Program-made: the position numbers and the translations under genes
Shown: positions 13,779-19,517 of the stretch, piece after piece
Numbering within the stretch: position 1 is the stretch's first letter
How the letters are laid out: every line of letters begins with the position of its first letter
Notes under the pieces: model-generated
What the model saw: the letters and a program-made list of their open reading frames with translations, nothing else
Told to the model about the DNA's origin: nothing
Databases searched by the model: none
Source: Mariprofundaceae bacterium
Lineage (GTDB): Bacteria; Pseudomonadota; Zetaproteobacteria; Mariprofundales; Mariprofundaceae
Length of the DNA: 19,639 bases
Assembly (NCBI GenBank): GCA_030950835.1
Contig: JAUZQU010000030.1
Coordinates: forward strand, 1-19,639
Direction: 5' to 3'

Positions 13779-13961
13779 TTATGCAGCTTTGTTTTTCGGC
13801 TTAATCTTCTCGATACGCTTGCCAATCGAATACCTACAATCAACAATACCTTTAATGATTCTGTTGATGGTGGGTTGGGTTGTATTTGCCTTTTCAGCAA
13901 TTTCAGACTGTTTCCAGCCTGATGCTAAAAGTCTTTTGATGTGTATTATTAACTTATCCAT
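13779..13961 (-). CDS. Cro-like repressor (60 aa)
   Basis: This small helix-turn-helix protein has the HTH at about 16-38 (KQSEIAEKANTTQPTINRII) and a basic tail (KRIEKIKPKNKAA). It is the first gene of the minus-strand early operon and faces cI across the operator region, as Cro does in lambda. I chose ATG 13961 over the upstream start at 14003. The pR -10 ends 7 bases before this ATG, so the transcript should begin at or within a base of it and the mRNA would be leaderless. No ribosome-binding site is present, which fits. Confidence 0.82.
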   Translation of the reverse strand: MDKLIIHIKRLLASGWKQSEIAEKANTTQPTINRIIKGIVDCRYSIGKRIEKIKPKNKAA

Positions 13962-13968
13962 ACGGCGA

Positions 13969-13996
13969 ATCATATACCATGACGTATATATGTCAA
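13969..13996 (-). promoter_or_regulatory. pR-like promoter
   Basis: The minus strand has -35 TTGACA (13996-13991), a 16-base spacer, and -10 TATGAT (13974-13969). It would start transcription at about 13962-13961, at the cro ATG. Candidate operators 13974-13987 and 13996-14009 overlap its -10 edge and spacer, and its -35 edge. Confidence 0.8.
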
Positions 13997-14034
13997 TACG
14001 CAAATGTGGCTATGCACAATATGCGCTTATGTAT
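13974..14034. promoter_or_regulatory. candidate tripartite operator (OR-like)
   Basis: Three 14-base sites of the form ATAC-N6-GTAT lie between cro and cI. They are 13974-13987 (ATACCATGACGTAT, perfect arms), 13996-14009 (ATACGCAAATGTGG, good left arm only), and 14021-14034 (ATGCGCTTATGTAT, one arm mismatch). Spacings are 22 and 25 bases. The same motif occurs twice at pL. The first two overlap pR elements and the third overlaps the likely cI -10, matching lambda OR1-OR2-OR3 logic. Confidence 0.6.
14011..14033 (+). promoter_or_regulatory. weak pRM-like promoter for cI
   Basis: A -10-like TATGTA (14028-14033) lies 13 bases before the cI ATG. Seventeen bases further upstream only a poor -35 is present (GGCTAT/TGTGGC area). 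A weak promoter needing activation from the adjacent operator would fit a maintenance promoter. The cI leader would be only about 5 bases long. Confidence 0.35.
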
Positions 14035-14045
14035 ACCATTCGCCC

Positions 14046-14723
14046 ATGAGTATCAGTCAGCGATTAAAAGAAGCTATGGATGGGATGTCGCAATATGCCC
14101 TTGCCAAAGAAAGCGGCATACGGCAACCAACGATTAACCGTATTCTAGGTGGCAACGCGCCAAAGTTTGGAACGCTGGAAAAAATCGCGGCTGTCTTAGA
14201 TGTTTCTGCCCTATGGCTACAGAATGGAAAAGGTAATATGCGCCAAGTAATCACTACGCTTTCAGCCGCTGATGCCGCTGATGCCAATGTTGTCCCTGTG
14301 ACCGATAAACACGGTAACTTGATGAAAATGCGCTATTTACCCGTAGTTTCATGGGTTCAAGCTGGGGAATGGGGCGAGGCTGTTGATAGTTACGAGCCAT
14401 ACGATGCCGAAAAATGGATTGCGATTGTGGGAAATGTGGGTGAGCATGCTTTTGCTTTGAAAATCGAGGGTGATTCGATGTTGCCAGAGTTTCGTGAAGG
14501 CGAGTACGTGGCGGTTGATCCAGCGCGTGAAGTCAAAAACGGTAGCTTTGTCATTGCCAAACTTAAAGACACCAACGAGGCAACCTTTAAGCAATTCCGC
14601 CTTGATACAGGGCGCACCTACCTCAAACCGCTCAATTCAGCTTATCCAATTATAGATGTTACAGACAACGAGCAGTTTCACGTTTGCGGCGTAGTGATTC
14701 AAAAGGTGATGCAGTATGACTAA
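14046..14723 (+). CDS. CI-type repressor with LexA-like self-cleavage domain
   Basis: This 225-aa lysogeny repressor has an N-terminal helix-turn-helix (about 15-50; YALAKESGIRQPTINRILGG) and a C-terminal S24 peptidase domain. The cleavage bond is Ala106-Gly107 in VSWVQAGEWG. The catalytic Ser144 is in EGDSMLP and Lys182 in ATFKQFR. It should therefore be inactivated through RecA during the SOS response. I moved the start to ATG 14046, since the extra upstream residues overlap the operators. It faces cro and is followed, with an 8-base overlap, by two small genes. Confidence 0.95.
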   Translation: MSISQRLKEAMDGMSQYALAKESGIRQPTINRILGGNAPKFGTLEKIAAVLDVSALWLQNGKGNMRQVITTLSAADAADANVVPVTDKHGNLMKMRYLPVVSWVQAGEWGEAVDSYEPYDAEKWIAIVGNVGEHAFALKIEGDSMLPEFREGEYVAVDPAREVKNGSFVIAKLKDTNEATFKQFRLDTGRTYLKPLNSAYPIIDVTDNEQFHVCGVVIQKVMQYD

Positions 14724-14991
14724 AAAGTATGTGACACATGAAGAGTTTATTGATTCTTTAATGCCTATCAATGAGTGTTTGCTTGAAAATAGTAAATCCT
14801 GTCAAAACCTGACCATATCTATGATGAGTTTATTTAAATGCATAGGAAACATGGAACATTCCAATGAGTTTAAAGTCTGTATGTATGATGTTTTACAGTC
14901 TGTTGAGCGCAGCGTAGAGATAAATAAAGAGCTTCACGATCAGGCTAAAAACATTGCACATAAATTAAAAGAACCTGGACAAAATGGATGA
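14716..14991 (+). CDS. hypothetical protein co-transcribed with cI (91 aa)
   Basis: The family is not recognised. The protein is helical and soluble, with HEEFIDSLMPINECLLENS near the start and SVERSVEINKELHDQAKNIA near the end. AAGGTG inside the last cI codons serves as ribosome-binding site. Its base composition is more AT-rich than the surrounding genes. It is likely to be expressed from the cI promoter and so in the lysogen, the position of lambda rex genes, which makes an exclusion or conversion role possible. It belongs to a two-gene cassette flanked by a duplicated cI tail. Confidence 0.7.
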   Translation: MTKKYVTHEEFIDSLMPINECLLENSKSCQNLTISMMSLFKCIGNMEHSNEFKVCMYDVLQSVERSVEINKELHDQAKNIAHKLKEPGQNG

Positions 14992-15323
14992 GTATTCATA
15001 ACTTATCTGATGTTAGGCGTGATTTGAAAAATCTTGGCGGCGGCGATGGAGGCTCAAACATGGTTGATGAAAGACTACGACACCTTGAATCTGATGTTGC
15101 TGTAATTAAAGCCACCATGCTTACAAAAGATGAGTTTAATCAAGCCTATATCGTTATAAAAAATGACATCAACACCTCGCATACTTCCCTGAAAAATGAC
15201 ATCAACACCTCGCATATGTCCCTTATAAAATGGATGGTAGGCACGGCGCTTGCCATCGTTTCAGTGATAGGCGGCTTGATGATTGGCATTGCAAATATAT
15301 TAGCTAAAGCACTGGGGCAATAA
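14988..15323 (+). CDS. coiled-coil protein with C-terminal membrane segment (111 aa)
   Basis: After a glycine-rich start (LKNLGGGDGGSN), a coiled-coil-like segment MVDERLRHLESDVAVIKATM (about 25-44) is followed by an 11-residue repeat, KNDINTSHTSL then KNDINTSHMSL (residues 58-79). A C-terminal membrane helix follows (about 82-105; MVGTALAIVSVIGGLMIGIA). The build resembles XhlA-like phage membrane proteins, but the gene is not in a lysis cassette. It overlaps the 91-aa gene by ATGA and is probably expressed with cI. A superinfection-exclusion role is a reasonable guess, not shown. An internal ATG at residue 25 is another possible start. Confidence 0.75.
   Translation: MSIHNLSDVRRDLKNLGGGDGGSNMVDERLRHLESDVAVIKATMLTKDEFNQAYIVIKNDINTSHTSLKNDINTSHMSLIKWMVGTALAIVSVIGGLMIGIANILAKALGQ
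15159..15224 (+). repeat. 33-base in-frame tandem repeat
   Basis: Two copies (15159-15191 and 15192-15224) match at 30 of 33 bases and encode the 11-residue repeat of the 111-aa membrane protein. The repeat length is a multiple of three, so copy-number change would preserve the frame and lengthen the stalk before the membrane helix. Confidence 0.9.
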
Positions 15324-15329
15324 CCAACA

Positions 15330-15396
15330 ATTCAGAAGGTAATGCAATATGACTGATAAACATACAATCATTCAGACTTGGTACAGCTTGGTTTAA
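15330..15396 (+). pseudogene. duplicated cI tail and truncated gene start
   Basis: Bases 15330-15356 match the last 27 bases of cI (14697-14723) at 23 positions. All four differences are synonymous, so both copies encode IQKVMQYD and a stop (TAA in cI, TGA here). As in cI, an overlapping ATG (15349) begins a new frame, here only 15 codons (MTDKHTIIQTWYSLV). This looks like the junction between cI and its former downstream gene, left behind after the two-gene cassette was inserted. Confidence 0.6.
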
Positions 15397-16247
15397 ACCT
15401 GCATAGAAGATTGATATGCGCGTTGCTTATGCTCAATCACTTCTAATATCTCTTTTTCACCCACCAGCTTTTCACCTTTTTGACATTGGTATATCCGCAT
15501 ACGGACGCGCATCATATCGCCTTTCGCAAAAGGTTTGCCAGCATCAACCTCTGCAATAAAACGTTTGTCCCGAATAGCAGCATGAAATGAACCAGTCGCA
15601 TCGCTAAACCGCCACTTGTTACCATCTTTGAATACAGGGGCTTCAACCATTAAAGACTGCGTTACCTCGAAATCATCCAGAGGCAGCTCTGGCGATACGT
15701 TTTTGAACCATTGCGCCTCATCAGCATGTACAAGCACTAAATCACCAGCAAACTCATCCGATTGTACGGAAACACTATCTATACCATCGTGATCCAGAGC
15801 GTCACGGATAAACTTGCTGGTAGCGTCTGCTGATTTTTCAGAAAATACCAGCTTAACTGTTTCCGCTTTGACTTGTAAAATGTCGCCATAGTGGTTAGTC
15901 ACAGCAACGTGATTGTCGCTTTTATCCAAGGCTTTAGGCTCAAAGCCTTGCAGATGTTTCCATAAAGTTATGGATTCATGCATGATAGACAACACGTCTT
16001 TAGCTGATACTTGGCTAAACAATGAAGAAACTGCCCCACCAAGATGAATCACCATGTCAGTTACAAACGAACCCTTACCAAAACCCGACACATTCGCTTC
16101 GGCTTTGGCACTATCACCATAAAGCGCACGCGCCACTTCGACTGAAAATTCAGAAAAGGCAATCATGTTTGCCGCTGCATCATAAACGTTCATGCTGCCG
16201 TCGTTGACTGCTATACCACTATATTTAAGGCTCATTTTACATTTCAT
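15393..16247 (-). CDS. conserved-looking hypothetical protein in the immunity region (about 284 aa)
   Basis: The N-terminus (KYSGIAVNDGSMNVYDAAA) and the C-terminal stretch (TGSFHAAIRDKRFIAEVDAG, then FAKGDMMRVRMRIYQCQKGE) recall a widespread family of uncharacterised two-domain proteins. Those have an alpha-helical first part and a small beta-barrel end; I cannot name a function. The gene is transcribed toward cI and away from pL, alone on its strand, in the place where lambda has the rex genes. A role in exclusion or lysogenic conversion is inference. The start is uncertain (ATG 16247, 16235 or 16274); none has a clear ribosome-binding site. Confidence 0.75.
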   Translation of the reverse strand: MKCKMSLKYSGIAVNDGSMNVYDAAANMIAFSEFSVEVARALYGDSAKAEANVSGFGKGSFVTDMVIHLGGAVSSLFSQVSAKDVLSIMHESITLWKHLQGFEPKALDKSDNHVAVTNHYGDILQVKAETVKLVFSEKSADATSKFIRDALDHDGIDSVSVQSDEFAGDLVLVHADEAQWFKNVSPELPLDDFEVTQSLMVEAPVFKDGNKWRFSDATGSFHAAIRDKRFIAEVDAGKPFAKGDMMRVRMRIYQCQKGEKLVGEKEILEVIEHKQRAYQSSMQV

Positions 16248-16329
16248 CGGCATACAATACAGCAATGCGCACAAGTTTCACCATCGGTGCCTAAAACACC
16301 CCACCTCGGCTGCTTTGAAATCTCCGTCT

Positions 16330-16368
16330 ATACGCAAAGGTATTGACATGCCATATACGCATGGGTAT
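16330..16368. promoter_or_regulatory. candidate bipartite operator (OL-like)
   Basis: Two sites, ATACGCAAAGGTAT (16330-16343) and ATACGCATGGGTAT (16355-16368), have perfect ATAC/GTAT arms and match at 12 of 14 bases, with 25-base spacing. They touch the -35 edge and overlap the -10 edge of the pL-like promoter. The motif is shared with the cro-cI region. Confidence 0.65.
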
Positions 16369-16371
16369 ACT
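16343..16371 (+). promoter_or_regulatory. pL-like promoter
   Basis: A consensus -35 TTGACA (16343-16348), a 17-base spacer and -10 TATACT (16366-16371) would start transcription near 16378. It feeds the + strand early operon (16455 onward) and is overlapped by both candidate operators. Confidence 0.8.
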
Positions 16372-16390
16372 TCGGCACATCAGCAATAAA

Positions 16391-16443
16391 GGTTAGTTCG
16401 CCAAACGGCAATATCTAACGCAATAAGCTGAAACGGTTAGATA
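16391..16443 (+). promoter_or_regulatory. alternative hairpins in the pL leader
   Basis: TATCTAAC (16412-16419) can pair perfectly with GTTAGATA (16436-16443), just before the AGGGTG ribosome-binding site. The same CTAAC can instead pair with GTTAG at 16392-16396, enclosing a small GCC-AAAC-GGC hairpin (16400-16409). Mutually exclusive structures in a phage early leader suggest antitermination or translation control. Confidence 0.45.
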
Positions 16444-16454
16444 AGGGTGTGCAT

Positions 16455-16772
16455 ATGATTAAAAATCTTGAGTTATACGCAGGAAACAAGGGTGGATGTG
16501 ATGCTTTTGGGCTTTGGGATGATGAGTCTATTCATTTATCCATATCTTTTGAATTGAAGCAAGGGACACGCGGCTTGGATTGCTTGGTGCGTAAAGCAGA
16601 AACGGCTAACCATGCCGATTTGGTGCACGCTTTCAACAACAACGAAGCGTGGGCAACGATTGAAGATGCGATTTTGTGCAGTATCGAAGATGCCAAAGAA
16701 GAAGAAGAGGCGGCAAATGATGAAGATGCAGGTGAGCAAGCAGGTGAAGGTTATCACGGTGCAGTAGCATGA
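16455..16772 (+). CDS. hypothetical acidic protein, first gene of the pL operon (105 aa)
   Basis: The family is not recognised. The N-terminal part is mixed (IKNLELYAGNKGGCDAFGLW), the middle is helical, and the last 30 residues are very acidic (AKEEEEAANDEDAGEQAGEG), like DNA-mimic or host-interaction proteins. I chose ATG 16455 over the GTG at 16449 because AGGG lies 8 bases upstream. It sits where lambda encodes N, but it is acidic and is not an N-like arginine-rich protein. Confidence 0.72.
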   Translation: MIKNLELYAGNKGGCDAFGLWDDESIHLSISFELKQGTRGLDCLVRKAETANHADLVHAFNNNEAWATIEDAILCSIEDAKEEEEAANDEDAGEQAGEGYHGAVA

Positions 16773-16903
16773 ATCAAGATGACTACAACTACCAAGAGCG
16801 CAAAGAAATCGAAGACTGCCCATCATGTCAGGGCGAATGCTCACGCGATGGGAAGAATTGCAACACCTGCAAAGGTAAAGGTTTTATCTATGCAGCAGTA
16901 TAA
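16769..16903 (+). CDS. 44-aa zinc-finger microprotein (DnaJ-type Cys repeats)
   Basis: This 44-codon frame starts in an ATGA overlap with the previous gene. It has two C-x-x-C-x-G repeats, CPSCQGEC and CNTCKGKG, the signature of the DnaJ cysteine-rich zinc-binding region reduced to one zinc site. The N-terminus is charged (NQDDYNYQERKEIED). The role is unknown; it is one of several tiny zinc proteins in this phage. Confidence 0.75.
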   Translation: MNQDDYNYQERKEIEDCPSCQGECSRDGKNCNTCKGKGFIYAAV

Positions 16904-16921
16904 AACAAACGAGGTGATGAA

Positions 16922-17095
16922 ATGATTTTTAGAGCGGGTTTTTCAGAGAATTATGCAGAAGTCAAAAAAGGCGAATCGGTGGTGAAGTTCTACTCGAGCG
17001 GTGTTTTATTTATGTTGTTCCAGTGCGGCAGTTATGCAAAAGCAAAGGCAAAAGCATTGCAGTTTACAGCTAGGGAAAACGGCATCAAGGCATGA
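16922..17095 (+). CDS. small hypothetical protein (57 aa)
   Basis: This is a 57-codon frame with an excellent GAGGTG ribosome-binding site 5 bases before the ATG. It starts MIFRAGFSENYAEVKKGE, has KFYSSGVLFMLFQCGSYAK in the middle, and a lysine/alanine-rich helix (AKAKAKALQF). It is not a membrane protein by composition; it is more likely a small beta-hairpin plus helix. The family is not recognised. Its stop overlaps the next start. Confidence 0.72.
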   Translation: MIFRAGFSENYAEVKKGESVVKFYSSGVLFMLFQCGSYAKAKAKALQFTARENGIKA

Positions 17096-17226
17096 TGCCT
17101 GTATGGTATCTGGTAGCGATTGCCGCGTTAATGGTACTGCTGCTTATATGCCTTTTCATTATTAAAAAAACAGAGCGCACCGTAAGCGACAATCAAGCAA
17201 AAATATTTAAAAGGATGTTGAAATGA
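17092..17226 (+). CDS. small single-span membrane protein (44 aa)
   Basis: This 44-codon frame has 4-base overlaps with both neighbours (17092-17095 and 17223-17226). A hydrophobic N-terminal half (WYLVAIAALMVLLLICLFII) is a clear membrane helix, followed by a basic cytoplasmic-type tail (KKTERTVSDNQAKIFKRM). The function is unknown. The end of the gene supplies the AAGGA ribosome-binding site of the ERF gene. Confidence 0.72.
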   Translation: MMPVWYLVAIAALMVLLLICLFIIKKTERTVSDNQAKIFKRMLK

Positions 17227-17777
17227 GTGATATGTATAAAGATTTTATCAAAGCGCAATCCGAGTTTGAAAAAGCAAGCAAAGATGCGAAAAATCCACAT
17301 TTTAAAAGCAAGTATGCCGATTTAGCATCATGTATTGAAGCGGTGAAATCAGCGCTTAATAGCAACAATTTTGCCTTGTTGCAGTTGACCAAAGAATGTG
17401 AATCAGGGGTAAGCGTAAACACGGTATTCTTACATGCTAGTGGTGAAAAGATTGAAGGTGGCGCGTTGTATATCCCAGCATCTACAGGGGGCAGGAATGA
17501 TGCCCATGCCTTCGGTTCTGCGCTGACGTACGCTCGCCGCTATTCCTTACTGGCAGCCGCTGGCATCGCTCCAGAGGATGATGACGGCAACGCAGCAGCA
17601 GCAGGTCAGCCCCAAACCCAGCAGCAGCCATCTGTGAACATGAATGCCCTATCTGACAGTATCAAATCAGCTATGACGCTGCATGAACTTAAAACAGCAT
17701 GGGAAGCTGTACCCAAAGCGCATCAGCCTAAACTTGAAGCATTGAAAAACAGCAAAAAAGAGGAGTTGCCAGCGTGA
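17223..17777 (+). CDS. ERF family single-strand annealing recombinase
   Basis: This 184-aa protein is of the ERF superfamily, the ring-forming annealases of phage recombination (P22 Erf). The core is at about 1-120: NPHFKSKYADLASCIEAVK, then VFLHASGEKIEGGALYIP, and AHAFGSALTYARRYSLLAAAG followed by acidic EDDDGN, the most conserved motif. A Gln/Ala-rich linker (about 125-140) joins a small helical C-terminal domain. It is paired with the YqaJ exonuclease directly downstream (GTGA overlap), a standard exonuclease-annealase module. Confidence 0.94.
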   Translation: MSDMYKDFIKAQSEFEKASKDAKNPHFKSKYADLASCIEAVKSALNSNNFALLQLTKECESGVSVNTVFLHASGEKIEGGALYIPASTGGRNDAHAFGSALTYARRYSLLAAAGIAPEDDDGNAAAAGQPQTQQQPSVNMNALSDSIKSAMTLHELKTAWEAVPKAHQPKLEALKNSKKEELPA

Positions 17778-18649
17778 GCAACTTAGAGCAAGGCTCAAAA
17801 GAATGGTATGAGTGGCGCAGCTTTGGTGTGGGCGCAAGTGAGATTGGAGCAGTGTTAAATATCAGCCCATACAAAACAGCGCACCAATTATGGCTTGAAA
17901 AAACAGGGCAAGCAGAAGGTTTTAAGGGCAACGCCGCAACCATGCGTGGCAATGATTTAGAAGATATGGCGCGCAGTGCATACATGATCCATTCAGGCGA
18001 TGTGGTGTCCACAGATAACACTTGCCTCACCCACCCTAAACACAGCCGCATCCGCGCTTCACTGGATGGTTGGATTGATGCTGAAACCATACTTGAAATC
18101 AAGTGTCCGTTAGAAAAGAACTATGAAGCCATGAAAGATGAAATCCCCGAGCATTACATCCTGCAAATGCAGCAGCAAATGCTGGCAAGCGGTGCGAAAT
18201 CGTGTGTGTTCTGGGTCTATCACCCCGATTTCGGTGGTTATGCGACAAATGTAGCCGCTAGCCAAGGTGATTTTGATGGTATTATAGATTCCATCCGTGA
18301 TTTTTGGAACAAGGTTGACATGTTTGAGTGGCAATCCAGCGATATTGATAACCTCATTGAATCATTGGCAGCCCACAAAGCCGTGGAAGCCAACGCTATC
18401 GAGCAGTGCAAAGAAATTGAGACACGCCTTGTGCAACACATGAAGCAAGAAGGCATTAAAAATGCCCAAGCAAGACGCGCTAAAGTAAGTCTAGTCAACC
18501 GCAAAGTAACCGACAAAGAAGCCTGTAAAGTCATTGAGCAATGGCTAGCAGGCAACAAGATGGTGGGTGAAGGCAAAGCAGATATGGTAGAAGTTGAAAA
18601 AGCCCACAAAAAAGATGGTGAAAGCTACATCAGGCTGACCATGCTATGA
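17774..18649 (+). CDS. YqaJ-type recombination exonuclease
   Basis: This 291-aa protein is of the YqaJ/lambda Exo-like PD-(D/E)xK family, which degrades one strand to feed the annealase. The start QGSKEWYEWRSFGVGASEIG is typical. The catalytic parts are RGNDLEDMAR (about 57-66), the SLDGWIDAETILEIKCP region with D and the ExK (about 96-112), and HYILQMQQQMLASG at about 125-138. The C-terminal third is a helical extension. The start is GTG 17774, overlapping the ERF stop. Confidence 0.94.
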   Translation: MSNLEQGSKEWYEWRSFGVGASEIGAVLNISPYKTAHQLWLEKTGQAEGFKGNAATMRGNDLEDMARSAYMIHSGDVVSTDNTCLTHPKHSRIRASLDGWIDAETILEIKCPLEKNYEAMKDEIPEHYILQMQQQMLASGAKSCVFWVYHPDFGGYATNVAASQGDFDGIIDSIRDFWNKVDMFEWQSSDIDNLIESLAAHKAVEANAIEQCKEIETRLVQHMKQEGIKNAQARRAKVSLVNRKVTDKEACKVIEQWLAGNKMVGEGKADMVEVEKAHKKDGESYIRLTML

Positions 18650-19053
18650 AAACAGTGAATGAACTCCAGCGTTTATGTGATGAAGCTATTTGTTTATCTA
18701 AAGTTTTGACGATTTCCTTGGAAGACTTTAGTGGCGGTAATGATCAGGTTGGTCTAATTGGAATAGATACGCTTCTCAGAATCCTTAAAAAATCAGTAAT
18801 TTTACACAGGGACGAAACGAGAGCCGCTTCAATAGCGGAAGCCGAAGGCGAATCAAATGCCAATCCAGAAGAAAAAACCAATGGTAATATAGCTTTAGAA
18901 GAAAAAGAGCATTCAACAACAGCTACCAATCAAGAAAAACCAAGCGCATTAAGTAAGTACAAAACTAGCGAACTAATTGCTATGCAAGACGATTTGCGCA
19001 GCCAAATAAATGAAATCGACCGCGAACTACGCGAAAGGGCGAATAAAGCATGA
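18646..19053 (+). CDS. hypothetical protein (135 aa)
   Basis: The N-terminal half (about 1-65; KTVNELQRLCDEAICLSKVL) is helical. The middle (about 70-100) is low-complexity, rich in Glu, Asn, Thr and Lys. The C-terminal helix (SELIAMQDDLRSQINEIDRE) is likely a coiled coil. The family is not recognised. It is coupled by an ATGA overlap to the exonuclease gene and to the next gene, and may be an accessory of the recombination module. Confidence 0.72.
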   Translation: MKTVNELQRLCDEAICLSKVLTISLEDFSGGNDQVGLIGIDTLLRILKKSVILHRDETRAASIAEAEGESNANPEEKTNGNIALEEKEHSTTATNQEKPSALSKYKTSELIAMQDDLRSQINEIDRELRERANKA

Positions 19054-19352
19054 AGAATTACATCGAGCTAGCAGAAGTTGCCAAAAACCTGCTTAAAGCA
19101 AAAAAGAAAATGGCTAAGCTCAATGAATCAAGATTGCAAGATGGTTTAACACAGCGAAGAATTGAAACGCTTAATACAGATTTGGACTGGCAAGGTATGG
19201 AAATTATGAAGCTTGAACACGAGGCGCACGCTATTGCAGTAAATTGCAGCCTAGCAGCCCCACGCGAAAGCTATGGCACTGTTACGTTCAACCCTAGCGC
19301 GTTTCACAAGTATAGTTACCAGCCAAGATTGCCAGAGTGCAGATTGCCATGA
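19050..19352 (+). CDS. hypothetical protein (100 aa)
   Basis: The first 60 residues are helical and lysine-rich (AEVAKNLLKAKKKMAKLNES), likely a coiled coil, followed by an AHAIAVNCSLAAPRESYG stretch and a proline-containing end. The family is not recognised. It overlaps both neighbours by 4 bases. Confidence 0.7.
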   Translation: MKNYIELAEVAKNLLKAKKKMAKLNESRLQDGLTQRRIETLNTDLDWQGMEIMKLEHEAHAIAVNCSLAAPRESYGTVTFNPSAFHKYSYQPRLPECRLP

Positions 19353-19516
19353 AAATCACCCAATACCTGTCCGCTATATTCATGATCATTATATTCTTCA
19401 CCCTTGTCGGCTTGACTACTTTTGATGATGACCATCGCAAGGAGATTTACATGCAAGCAGCAGGCTGTGATTGCAGCACCTGTCAAGTTTTAGAAAAAAG
19501 AATAAAAGGGAAATGA
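19349..19516 (+). CDS. small membrane protein with C-x-C-x-x-C (55 aa)
   Basis: This 55-codon frame begins in an ATGA overlap. Residues 5-24 (QYLSAIFMIIIFFTLVGLTT) form a membrane helix or uncleaved signal. The tail contains AAGCDCSTCQVLEKR, a tight cysteine cluster that could bind metal or react with thiols. A second ATG inside, preceded by AAGGAG (19439-19444, 7 bases before ATG 19451), would give only the 21-residue cysteine-rich tail. That is an interesting alternative start. Confidence 0.65.
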   Translation: MKITQYLSAIFMIIIFFTLVGLTTFDDDHRKEIYMQAAGCDCSTCQVLEKRIKGK

Positions 19517-19517
19517 G

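Noticed and set aside
15389..15398. GGTTTAAACC palindrome at the convergent gene ends, considered as a terminator
   Set aside because: The dyad has no loop and no T-run, so it cannot form a normal terminator hairpin.
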